Shown: positions 22,610 through 32,511 of the stretch, in pieces
How positions within the stretch are numbered: the first letter of the stretch is position 1
Layout: every line of letters starts with the position of its first letter
Assembly: GCA_033398695.1 (NCBI GenBank)
Contig: CM065817.1
Coordinates: 70,792,001-70,856,000, forward strand
DNA: 64,000 nt
Source of the DNA: Orobanche coerulescens
Taxonomy: Eukaryota; Streptophyta; Magnoliopsida; Lamiales; Orobanchaceae
Direction of reading: 5' to 3'
Made by a program: the position numbers and the translations under genes
Notes under the pieces: generated by a model
What the model saw: only the letters and a program-made list of their open reading frames with translations
What the model was told of the DNA's origin: nothing
Databases searched by the model: none

Positions 22610-23035
22610 GATTCCATAATGTCCACTTATTCATGAGATATTTTGCTTAAAATATGAATCCAAATAAATAAACATATGTTAAAGATGCCACATTCATAAG
22701 CTCTCATCAAGAAACCTAGCCACTGGTACAAAACAACATCATCTAAGTAGTCCCAAAATGATTTGGGGTCGGCTAACATGAATCAAACTTTGAAACCGTC
22801 AATGATCGTTACATAAATAACAAAAAAGGAGAAAAAGAGGAAAAAAAGATAGAGAAAAAAGCAAAAATAAAAAAGAGAGTGAATGTAAAAAAAAAAGAAA
22901 AAAAAAAGAAAAATCCTGAAAAATAAATTAAAAGATAACATGGAATAAAAGAAAATAGGAATAAAAATACAAATAAAAAAAAAAAGAATCAGATTTCATC
23001 CACCATCCGTATTCTTTCCCGCCACATTTGCCTCT

Positions 23036-24099
23036 CTATCGCCATACTTTCTCCAATTCCAAGAAACCGCATATCATTTTCATTCCTCTACCTTTCACAA
23101 TATTACTTGTTCCCCAACTTTCTAACCTCCTCACTGGGACATCAATAGGTCTTCTTCTCACATGACCAAACCATCGTAATCGATTCTCCATCATCTTGTC
23201 TTCTATAGCCGCAACTCTTACCTTCTCTCTAATCACCTCATTTCTGAGCCGATCCTTTTTTGTATGACCACACATCCATCGTAGCATACGCATCTCCGCC
23301 ACATTCATCTTTTGAACGTGACACTGTTTTACAGCCCAACACTCGGTGCCATATAACAACGCAGGCCTAATTGCCGTGCGGTAAAATTTACCCTTTAATT
23401 TATGAAGCATGTCAGGATCACATAAAACCCCTGTGGCACTCTTCCACTAAGAGCAGATCGTTGATGCACCCCAATCGTAATAGGAAATTCTTCTGTCCTC
23501 CCAACATTAGTACGTACACTTGTACTAGCTCCCTCATACATGTCCTTTATAATGTCAATATATTTCCGCGATACACCCTTCTTTGCTAAGGCCCACCAAA
23601 GTACTTCTCTTGGTACTTTATCATATGCCTTCTCTAAATCAATAAAAACCATATGTAGATCTTTCTTTTTATCTCGATAATGTTCCATCAACTGCCGGAT
23701 AAGATAAATTGCTTCCATGGTCGATCTTCCAGGCATAAATCCAAACTGATTTTCTGTTATCTTCACACATTTCCTGATCCTTTGTTCAATCACTCGTTCC
23801 CACAACTTCATGGTATGACTCATTAGTTTAATTCCGCGATAATTAGAACAATCTTGAACATCACCTTTGTTCTTATACAAAGGGACGAGAATACTTTTCC
23901 TCCATGCTGATGGCATCTTATTGCTTCTCCAAATCTTATTGAAAAGCATAATTACCCATTCGATCCCTCTCTCCCCCAAACACCTCCAAACTTCAATAGG
24001 TATATCATCTGGTCCTTCTGCTTTCTTTGACCCCATCTTCTTCAATGCAATTGTCACTTCACCCTTTTGAATTCTCCTCTTAAACTCTCGATTAACCAT
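23036..24099 (-). pseudogene. RTE LINE reverse transcriptase and C-terminal domain
   Basis: The first frame (24099-23395) has [46 protein letters not shown] and the catalytic motif [15 protein letters not shown]. It then runs out at a junction where the segment carrying the A/FADD active site should be. A second frame (23410-23036) gives the C-terminal RPALLYGTECWAVKQCHVQK and LRWFGHVRRRP. The catalytic core has therefore been deleted. Confidence 0.9.
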
Positions 24100-24500
24100 A
24101 CTTGGGGGATGTTTAAATTCCCAATATCTTGTTCTGGATGGCCATTGAATAGGGTATCAAAGTATGACATCCATCTCTCTTTTATCTCTTTATCTTGAAC
24201 CAAAACTTTTTGGTCGGTATCTTTTACACATTTAACTTTTCCAATATCTCGCGTCTTTTTCTCTCTCATTCGAGCAAGTTTATAGATATCTTTTTCCCCT
24301 TACTTGGGGATGTTTAAATTCCCAATATCTTGTTCTGGATGGCCATTGAATAGGGTATCAAAGTATGACATCCATCTCTCTTTTATCTCTTTATCTTGAA
24401 CCAAAACTTTTTGGTCGGTATCTTTTACACATTTAACTTTTCCAATATCTCGCGTCTTCTTCTCTCTCATTCGAGCAAGTTTATAGATATCTTTTTCCCC
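24099..24500 (-). repeat. 201-bp tandem duplication inside the LINE
   Basis: The segments 24099-24299 and 24300-24500 are almost identical (for example GTTTAAATTCCCAATATC at 24111 and 24312), with a one-base G-run difference. The duplication repeats the codons for [20 protein letters not shown]. Confidence 0.9.
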
Positions 24501-24839
24501 TTCTTTTGTATCTAATCTTGCATATAATTCTTGATTGACCTTTGATCGGGCATTTCGCACTGCCTTTTTAGCTTCTGTTCGAGCTTTCTTGTACTTCTCA
24601 TAATTCTCATCGCTCGAACATTTACCTAGTACCTTATAACATTCATGTTTGGTCTTTATCGCTTGCTTAACTTCATCATTCCACCAAGATGTGTCCTTAC
24701 TTGATGGTCTATTTCCTTTAGATTCTCCTAGGACTTCTTTTACAACTTCCTTTATGTTATGCTCCAACAAGTCCCACATCGAATCTATATCCATCTCCGT
24801 GCAATCAGACCAAATACCACTATCAGCAATCCTAGCCAC
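24300..24839 (-). pseudogene. RTE LINE region between endonuclease and RT
   Basis: A 179-codon frame holds the linker typical of plant RTE ORFs: KDTSWWNDEVKQAIKTKHEC, then KKARTEAKKAVRNARSK and a stretch ending [12 protein letters not shown]. The first codons lie in the target duplication, so the apparent ATG is not native. The 201-bp duplication cuts the frame at its 3' end. Confidence 0.85.
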
Positions 24840-24848
24840 AAGTACAAA

Positions 24849-26711
24849 GTCTCAAAAAAAAATCCAGAAGTACTGAGCAACTTAATATGGATTGATTGAA
24901 AGGAGAACGCTAAACCGAGATTTCTTTGCAGAACAAGTCTGAACGAAGCAATGTTATAACCACCAAACATGCCTCATAATCATAAATAATGAAAAACAAT
25001 CTTAGTACTTTATTTAATGTCAACCACGCCCTTTAAAAGAACACAACATCAAATATATGGAGCGTACCCAAGATTAATAAAAATAGAAGTGGACTGAGGG
25101 TCTAAGACCCAAAATTGATTTCGAATGACGGAATAATAGTACGGTTTCCAGACATCTCAATTCATTAAATTTATCTCCTTTTGAAAAATGATGAAAATAA
25201 ATAATAACTATACAAAACCAACAGACATGCATAGTCTTTTGGGCATCTGAGGCCTACCAAAAATATACTTATAATGAAGAAAGGTGAATTAGTACAATCA
25301 GAATTTTTTTAACATGAACCTACCACTAATAAAGCTTTGCCTCTAAATAATTATAGAATTGAGGCAGGTTGAAAGATAAATAAAACATAAAATGAACAAA
25401 GTGAATACTTTAGTAGAACTAATTATATAAACTGAATAATTAAATATGGTTGCCAACATATAAAGCATAAAAGAACACAAAAAGTTGCAATCAAGACAAG
25501 GAGGTGAAAGTGTTTTTCATGAATTGAAACAACCCATAAACTTCAAGCATATAGAGAACCAAATTGGAGCACTTCCAGTATTCATTTGGTCAGCATAAAC
25601 AGGACATGTCACTGAATTGAAACTCATACATCTGAAAAAAACAATAAAGCAGTACCTGTTGTCTATTCATTGTGATAAATCCCTCTTACACATTAAGCAA
25701 TTCTACTTCTCTAACACTCTAACAATGAAATTCAGAAAGATATGCGCCATTTCACAACAGCACATAGTAATACTCTCAAATGGCAATCAACACTAATGGG
25801 AGACAAGATTGGTAATCATAAGAAACATCAGAAACAGTTTTACAGCAACTCCAGTGCTATTCTCAATTGGGGATGATGATGTCATATAACTAGACAAGCA
25901 TGTGAATGATGTGACACATTCTCCATGAACTAGAAAAGGACAATATAAAACTTTACTACGATACAAAATGTCTAGCCTCATTTGAACATTCAACTTAGAA
26001 GAAAGTATGAAAACAAAAGAGGGATAAAATAAAATAACAAGCTCCAACAAAATCCATCTTATTTGCTTTTTGGCCATGGGAAAATGAGCAGACAATGCAT
26101 AAAGGAATGTCTAGAATAGACATCCTTCTTCACAATGTCTAAAATATTTTGCTCCCATAATCAAGACATTGTTTACTAAATTATGCATAGTAGGGTATTT
26201 TGGATGAAAAATGCTCTTTTGCTTAATTGGCGATGCAATTTTCATCAATGGACATTAGCATTGGAGACGTTCTTAGTACAGGATTACCATCATTGAATCA
26301 TGAAAGGTGGATTCAGATGAACATTAACATAAGGGGACACTGCTACATGTGAGTGTAGCCTTTCGGTATTCAACTGCAACTCCAGCAATGCACATATGCA
26401 CATCAGTCATACGCCAGAACCATGTTATACATCTAAATTTCATAAATGTAAAACCAATTACAATTTGTTTTCCAGAAAATTTGACATAGGCAATATCTCA
26501 CATCAGTTAACAACTTCCATGAAAACAACCGACAGCAAATAAACAAGCAGGAGAGAAGATTTAAATCTAGACACCCAGAAAAGAAAAAAAAAATCGGTTA
26601 CTACCGCCGTGAGTCAGCAAGATCCAAATCTAGAAACAAAAAAAAACATAGATCTACACTTCACTAACATTTGTATAGGGTCTGTAAGCAATATAAAAAG
26701 AAACGAAAAAC
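24849..26711. other. AT-rich stretch downstream of the ATP synthase exons; no gene seen
   Basis: I found no domain, transposon end or RNA gene in this stretch. The 100-codon minus-strand frame at 25793-26095 matches nothing I recognise. By position it is either the 3' flank or a large 3' intron of the ATP synthase gene. Confidence 0.4.
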
Positions 26712-26961
26712 TTACTTCCTATTATGCCTCTGCACAAACGGGGACTTCTTCGCCTCCTCCTCTGTGAACGAAAGAGTAAATCAGGGAAGTTAAAAATACG
26801 AATTTGCGCATAAAAAATGAGAATTAGGGGGAATACCAACCGGTGAGGCCGAGAGATAACTTGGTGATAATGGTTCCAGTAATGGCGAATCCCACCAGGA
26901 AAGGCCAGTTGCGGTTCCACTCTCTCCTGAAAAACACAGGCCATGGATCGAATTTCCTCAT
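26712..26961 (-). CDS. MtATP6: ATP synthase 6 kDa subunit, mitochondrial (plant F1Fo-ATPase small subunit)
   Basis: Two coding exons, 26961-26841 and 26761-26712, are joined across a 79-nt intron (donor GTTGGT, acceptor TTCACAG). They encode 56 residues beginning MRKFDPWPVFFRREWNRNWP, then a hydrophobic segment FLVGFAITGTIITKLSLGLT (about residues 21-40) and a charged tail EEEAKKSPFVQRHNRK. I recognise this as the nucleus-encoded 6 kDa subunit of plant mitochondrial ATP synthase, an inner-membrane Fo-associated protein. It is unrelated to mitochondrial-genome atp6. Length matches the family (about 55 residues) and the frame is intact. A PIF/Harbinger element starts 77 bp upstream of the ATG, so expression may be altered. 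A GTAAGT directly over the stop could be a further splice donor. Confidence 0.93.
26762..26840 (-). other. 79-nt intron of the ATP synthase 6 kDa gene
   Basis: The minus strand shows donor ACCG|GTTGGTATTC and acceptor CGTTCACAG|AGGAGG. Removing it restores a continuous frame across the codon for the first glutamate of the tail. Confidence 0.9.
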
Positions 26962-27029
26962 TTCGGCGATGTTTTTGTAGCTGGTCTCTCTCGCCTTCTT
27001 CCCTCTCTGTATTAAATCCGCAGTAACAA
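26962..27029 (-). promoter_or_regulatory. remaining 5' UTR of the ATP synthase gene
   Basis: About 68 bp of non-transposon, pyrimidine/GA-rich sequence lie between the ATG and the target duplication of the Harbinger element. It probably contains the 5' UTR. The sequence beyond it in the ancestral locus is at 38952-39156. Confidence 0.55.
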
Positions 27030-27080
27030 TAAAGAAAGGGGGGCATTAAGACCCCCACTATATTACTAACCAAACCCCCC

Positions 27081-27372
27081 TCAGTGAGGGTTTGTCCTTT
27101 TTTTTCTTTTTCTTTTTGTGTTATGTTTTTTAGTGTTTATTTGTTATGTATTTTTTGTGTAATATTTTTTTTTAATGTTTATTTGTTATGTTTTTTGTGT
27201 TATATTTTTTGTATTCGTCTAATTTATTTTTATTTAATTAAACAACAACAACAATAGTACGTTAAAGATTAACACATTAAACAACTACAACAATTGTTAT
27301 TATTCAACTAAACAACAACAACAACATTAACACATTATTTAAAAACAACACCATTAAATATAGTGCATTTAC
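27081..27372. repeat. low-complexity T-rich and AAC-rich subterminal region
   Basis: Two or three imperfect ~50-bp units built on TTTATTTGTTATG are followed by AACAACAACAAC-rich sequence. This is the subterminal part of the Harbinger element; no gene is seen. Confidence 0.6.
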
Positions 27373-27637
27373 TATGTTTGTGCTCTTATATTTAGAAAGA
27401 TCGCGGTCGTCATTCGTGCCGAGGAAAAAAGTGTTGCCACGTCAGCAAAAAGCTCCATGGCACCAGAAACCCCACGGCACCACATTTTGCCCGTATCCGT
27501 TGGCACCAGAAATTTTGGTGCCGTTGGCCATTTTTTTTCACATAAAATAAAATATACACAATATAAATTAAAATAAACTTCATTACTTAAAAAAACACAC
27601 ATTACAGAAAAAAAAACACATTACATTAAAAATAATA

Positions 27638-28434
27638 CTAATTATTCAAGTTCCATAAATGCTCCACAAGGTCTTGTCGAAGGTCGTCGTGAACTTTTCT
27701 ATCTCGTTGTTCTTTATTTTTTCTAATATGTAAATCACATCTTTCGATCCAAGTATCAGGCATGTTCGGGCGTGGATCCACGAATGTATCTCTTAAACTC
27801 ACTTCGAATCTTTCGTCTTCCAATATCATGTTGTGTAACATTATGCAACAATACATAATTAGTTTCAAAGAATTGATTTGCCAAGCACGTGCGGGTTGTC
27901 GTATAATCCCCCAACGACGTTGTAGGACTCCGAAAGCTCGTTCAATATCTTTTGTAGCACTTTCTTGAACCCTTTTGAAGTTCAAATATTTTTCCGACCT
28001 TGCAACACTAAATGTTTTCACAAACATGGACCATGTTGGATAAATGTCGTCGGCTAAATAGTAACTTTTTTTATATGTATGTCCGTTTACTTCAAACGGA
28101 CATTCCGGAGCTGTACCGGCAAGTTCATCATCAAATATTGGGGAACCATATAACACATTAAGATCATTATTTACCCCTGGAACCCCAAAATATACACGCC
28201 AAATCCATAATTTTTGATCCGCAACCGCTTCCAACATAAGAGTTGGGTATTTATGATCACGTCTTTGAATTGAGCTTTTAAGGCCTTTGGAAAAATTTTC
28301 CAATCCCAATGCATACAATCAATGCTCCCGAGCATTCCCGGGAGTTTATGTTTTTCTTCATGCAATGCATATATTTTTTCAATGTCATTGGGAAGTCTGT
28401 ACGCTCCCCATTGTGGGTGAGTATTGGGGAGTGG
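27638..28434 (-). pseudogene. PIF/Harbinger transposase (DDE_Tnp_4), frameshifted and N-truncated
   Basis: The first frame (from about 28430) contains HKLPGMLGSIDCMHWDWK with the first catalytic aspartate. A frameshift near 28290 leads to the second frame, with LWIWRVYFGVPGVNNDLNVL, then KKSYYLADDIYPTWSMFV (second aspartate) and RVQESATKDIERAFGVLQ (glutamate). MYCCIMLHNMILEDE ends the core. The D-D-E triad is preserved but the reading frame is not. The N-terminus is cut by the gypsy insertion at 28435, and what follows at 38510 does not clearly continue it. Confidence 0.9.
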
Positions 28435-28649
28435 TGTAATACCCGGTTGTAATTCAGTCATTATTATTCAGTACTTATCATTCTGTAATTGTCACTCAGT
28501 AATTTTCACTCATTAATGATCGTTTGTCACTCATATTCAATCAGTGCATTCACCGTTTAGAGTAATTGTATCGTCATTCATCATTAATCTAGATGGAGTT
28601 TCGTGCCGTATTTATCACCGTTGTCATCTTCATAGTGTGCTGTGTGTGA

Positions 28650-29170
28650 GGAGTAGCGCACGCTACGTACTCTCTTTAGCGTGCGCTAATTGAGTACGGG
28701 TAGCGCACGCTAGTGTAGTTCAAGCAGGCAGTCCAGTAAGTAGCGCACGCTACGAATGGTAATTAGCGCGCTAGTAGGCCGGTAGCGCACGCTATACAGT
28801 CGGTGCAGCGCGCGCTAAGGTCGGATCAGGTTGAGTCCAGTGGCTACTGGACTGAATGGGATTAATTCATAGCGCACGCTACGAGTGGTTTTTAGCGTAC
28901 GCAAACGGTGTAGTAGCGCACGCTAAATATTGAATGTAGCGCACGCTACCGCAATCAGATCAGAGGACAGAAGGTTCTAGACTCCAGTACTGGGCATCAG
29001 ATAATTCGTTAGCGCACGCTAACATTTCGGGGTTAGCGCACGCTAAGTGTACAGCCGTAGCGCACGCTACAAAAGATACGTAGCGCACGCTATCGTTTTC
29101 GGACAGTGGGTACTGGACTACCCAAAACACCCGTTAGCGCACCCTAAGAACTGGGGCTAGCGCACGCTAA
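28650..29170 (+). repeat. array of TAGCGCACGCTA motifs in U3
   Basis: I count about 17 exact or near copies of the imperfect palindrome TAGCGCACGCTA (arms TAGCG/CGCTA), some in the complementary form TAGCGTGCGCTA. Spacing is irregular (about 10-70 bp). The last copy ends about 15 bp before TATAAA. The 3' LTR carries the same array at 36300-36845. Confidence 0.9.
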
Positions 29171-29181
29171 ACTGGGATTAC

Positions 29182-29187
29182 TATAAA
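29182..29187 (+). promoter_or_regulatory. TATA box of chromovirus copy 1 5' LTR
   Basis: TATAAA follows directly after the motif array. The 3' LTR has TATAAATA at 36857. It likely sets the start of genomic RNA about 30 bp downstream. Confidence 0.6.
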
Positions 29188-30829
29188 CAGGACAGTTCAG
29201 CCCTTTCTTCGTCATTTTCATTTCTCATTTCGTTTTTGGGCGATTCCGGGCGATTTTGGACGATTTGGTGTTCTTCGAGGTACAATCATCAATCATCACC
29301 TTCAAGCTTATCATTCGGATTAATCATCATTTCATCATCCCCATCACATCAAATCAAAGGTGATGATTTATTGAATCTAGAATTTCGGATATTTGGGGTT
29401 TTCCTTCCGATTTCTTCGTATGGGCTTAGATTGTTGTTGGAATATGTTAGATATGGATTATCTACCTTGGATAAATGTATTTCTACGGATTTAATGGCCT
29501 ATTTTGGATTTCATGAATTGTTTGGGGTTTGATTCAAGAACACTTTGGGGTTGACTTTGATATTTTGGGGTTTTCGATTAGATGTTGTCGTTAACTCGAA
29601 TTATGGATTCCTATTTGGTTATTGATATCATTGAAAGTGTTTTGATGGTTTGAAATACTCATTTTGGAGTTGGTTTCGATATATTCGGGATTGGATATTA
29701 TCAAAGGATGTGTGTTTGCTAAGTGTTCGCTAGAATGCCTCAATGAGTTTGGATATTGTTGTATCGGCGTTTGAGTCGGTTATAATCATATCTGATTCGT
29801 ATATTGAGCATTGTTGGTATTGTCATTCAAGGTTGTTCGAGCGACCGACATCCATTTTTGGACTTTGTTCGAGGAAGGACATTCTTCACCAGTTGAGTAA
29901 GTTAATTCTTACTCGGTTAAAAGGATATTCATTCCTTTCGTTGTTGTTCATTCATAATCATAATTCACTAATAATGTATTAACCGTATTGAGACTTGTAA
30001 TTGTCAATTAATCACTTCATTCACGAGGAACGACGGTTCCAAATCATTTCATTGAACTATCATTCGTTTCACTATCATTTCATCTCGGTGAGTCATTCTT
30101 GACTTTGTCGGATTATTATTCATTATTATTCTTCATGGTCATCCCTTGCTCATATGACCTTTTGGGTTCATATTGCGCGGCCGGGTGGGGATGTGTGGAA
30201 TTTTTAGTCGGGCACGTGATGGTCATGTGTTGGGTTCACCGACACATTGGACTGTGCACACGGTAATGTACCTCTGTGAGACTAATTAGGTACAGGTGCG
30301 GGTGTGTCCGGACACTCGTCTTGTGCATGTGCACATACCATTACGGGCGTACTGTGATGCCTCTCTTTAGGGTCATTTCATAATTAAGATATATCGTGAT
30401 TGTATTTATTTCAACTCTTGAGGATTGTTGTTCTGTGTAACTAACCCCGTTGGGGGATGTTGTTTTCAGGTCATGGCAAGACTAAGGCACGGGAAGAGAA
30501 CGTTGACGGCGAGGAGTCCCAGTGATACTAGTAGGGGGCCCAGTACTTTTCATTCACTCGTGTTTTCTCTATTTTATTTCCGCTGCAGACTTCCGTTTGG
30601 ATATTCATTTTATCCAGTGTTGTATATTTTATCTTCATATAAAATATACATGTATTTGGTATTATCTTGGGTGTGTTGTAATGAAACTCCTCATCGGAGT
30701 AATTAATGATATATTGTGGTTCGGTACTACAATTATATTATTTAATTTATTAATTTTCATTTGCCTGGTGGGTCCCAGTCGGGGGTCCACGGCACTGTAA
30801 TATCCGCCTAGTTTGGGGTGTTACAGAGT

Positions 30830-30841
30830 TGGTATCGGAGC
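30830..30841 (+). other. primer-binding site, tRNA-Met type
   Basis: TGGTATCGGAGC lies five bases after the LTR end. The sibling at 58758 has the exact TGGTATCAGAGC. Confidence 0.9.
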
Positions 30842-31323
30842 GTGGTTTTGAATACTACCTTCCGAGTCATATCTCATTTGAAATCATCGTTCATCAGACT
30901 AGTATCATTGGACTTTCGCGTCACGTGTGACCTGTGCAAGAGCCGAGCCCCTCAGACCAAAGAACAGTAAGATTTCTGACGCCATGGTATAATTTCTGGC
31001 AATATAATCACTCATTCATCATTCAACAGTCAACAATCCTCTTTCATCATTTTCATTTTTGATCAAGTCGATCATGTTAATTCATTAATCACTCAGTTCA
31101 TTTCATTTTTCAGTTGTTGATCTTGAGGATCATATCATTAATCTTGTTAACTTGTTCAAGATAATCATTTCAAGAATTTCATCAGATAATCACATCACTT
31201 CAGTTGATCATTCATGTAATCATTGTGTTTGAGCGCGTATGCTCATTTTTATCATTTCATAACGTAATCATAATGTGATATTCATGCGAGATATATAATC
31301 ATCATATGACTTTCCACTTCAGT

Positions 31324-32511
31324 ATGGAAAGAGCTGGCAGAGGACGCGGGGGAAGAGGCCGTGGGGCGGGCCGAAACCCGAGAGATCGTGTGAATACACG
31401 TGCTAATGCTAGGAATAATGCTAACTCATCGAGCAGTGACGCTGTCACTCATTCACCTGGACGTAATCATTCACTCTCAGGGAGTCGTACCCGGGACACA
31501 GCTCAGTCAGAAGGTGTTCGGGTTGATCCACTCGCTTTTATGCACGGCATGATGGCCCAAATGACTCAGATGGCACAACTAATGGAGACAATGCATTACT
31601 CAACTACTCAAAATCAGCAGGCTCCTTCGCCTCCACCTCAGAGGCAATAGAGGGGTGTGAGCAGTATCATTGGCGACATTTCTCGCCAGAGGCCACCTAC
31701 CTTCGAGGGCTCATCTGAGCCGGCGGATATCATTCACTGGCTTGAACATTTCGAGAAACTGTTTGCTATGGTGGACTGTCCTGAGGGACATAAAGTTTCA
31801 TTTGTGGCTTACTATCTTAGTAAGGGCGCACATTCATGGTGGTTATCGTTGAAGCCCACCGACGGATCTTGTACATGGGATCAATTCAGGACTCTCATGA
31901 TGGAGAGGTATTATCCGGCCCCACTCAGGGAGGCCAAGTTGTCAGAATTACTCACTCTCAACTTCTCAGCGGACGATGATGTTCTCGCCATCGCCGAGAA
32001 ATTTCAGGAGCTACTTCCGTTCGCCTCGTCCATTATTCACTCAGAGGCAGGCAAGATCAAGTATTTCAGCAAGAGGTTGAAGCCTTGTATGCGGATGCAG
32101 TTGCTTAATCACAATTGCACTACTCTGGCCGGATTCATTGAGAAAGCTCTTACTTATGAGCTTACTGCTAAGGAAATTGCTAAGCAACAACCTTCATCTG
32201 CTGGCAAGAAGTCTAAGAATCGTAATCAGTCTGACGGAAGTCAGGCCACTTTCAAGAAACCTCTTGCGGGCTCTACTTTTTCTGAGCGACCTCCTATGAT
32301 GCCTAAACCCGCGGAATCTCAGTCACGAGCGGCCAGTTCGGCCATCACCTGTTTCAACTGTGAAGAACAGGGTCATTTCAGCACCAAGTGTCCGAGGCAG
32401 ACTGTCACGTGCCACAAATGTGGGATTGCTGGGCATAAGGCCCGTTTTTGCCGAAGAGACTCTAAACCTACTCCGGCGTCATCTCAGACCCCGAGAAATC
32501 CAGGTGCGTAA
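31324..32511 (+). pseudogene. chromovirus copy 1 gag
   Basis: The start is ATG at 31324 (MERAGRGRGGRGRGAGRNP), a basic glycine/arginine-rich N-terminus. A TAG at 31648-31650 interrupts the frame. After it come the capsid-like core with IIHWLEHFEKLFAMVDCPEG and YYLSKGAHSWW, and two zinc knuckles CFNCEEQGHFSTKC and CHKCGIAGHKARFC. It ends PRNPGA at a stop caused by a one-base shift relative to pol. Confidence 0.92.

Larger units (their letters stand above)
22733..24830 (-). mobile_element. RTE-clade LINE, 5'-truncated and internally deleted
   Basis: The element is flanked by an 18-bp target duplication with two mismatches (22715-22732 CCTAGCCACTGGTACAAA; 24831-24848 CCTAGCCACAAGTACAAA). The 3' end on the minus strand reads GCCGACCCCAAATCATTTTG, then a short ATGATGTTGTTT-like tail, as in plant RTE LINEs. 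An A/T-rich, purine-biased 3' UTR (22810-22990) separates it from the coding part. The endonuclease is missing. Confidence 0.9.
28435..30825 (+). repeat. 5' LTR of chromovirus copy 1
   Basis: It contains the TAGCGCACGCTA array (about 28650-29170), TATAAA at 29182-29187 and the end TTTGGGGTGTTACA. The 3' LTR is a close copy with small indels in the array. Confidence 0.93.

Noticed and set aside
25793..26095. 100-codon minus-strand frame as a host gene
   Set aside because: No recognisable domain, AT-driven composition, no splice or codon evidence.
26654..27073. 139-codon minus-strand frame over the ATP synthase gene
   Set aside because: It reads the wrong frame through exon, intron and 5' UTR; the spliced two-exon frame gives a recognisable conserved protein.
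28650..29170. Regular-looking TAGCGCACGCTA repeats as a CRISPR array
   Set aside because: Spacing is irregular (about 10-70 bp), repeats are only 12 bp and imperfect, the array is duplicated in both LTRs of a retrotransposon, and the genome is a plant.
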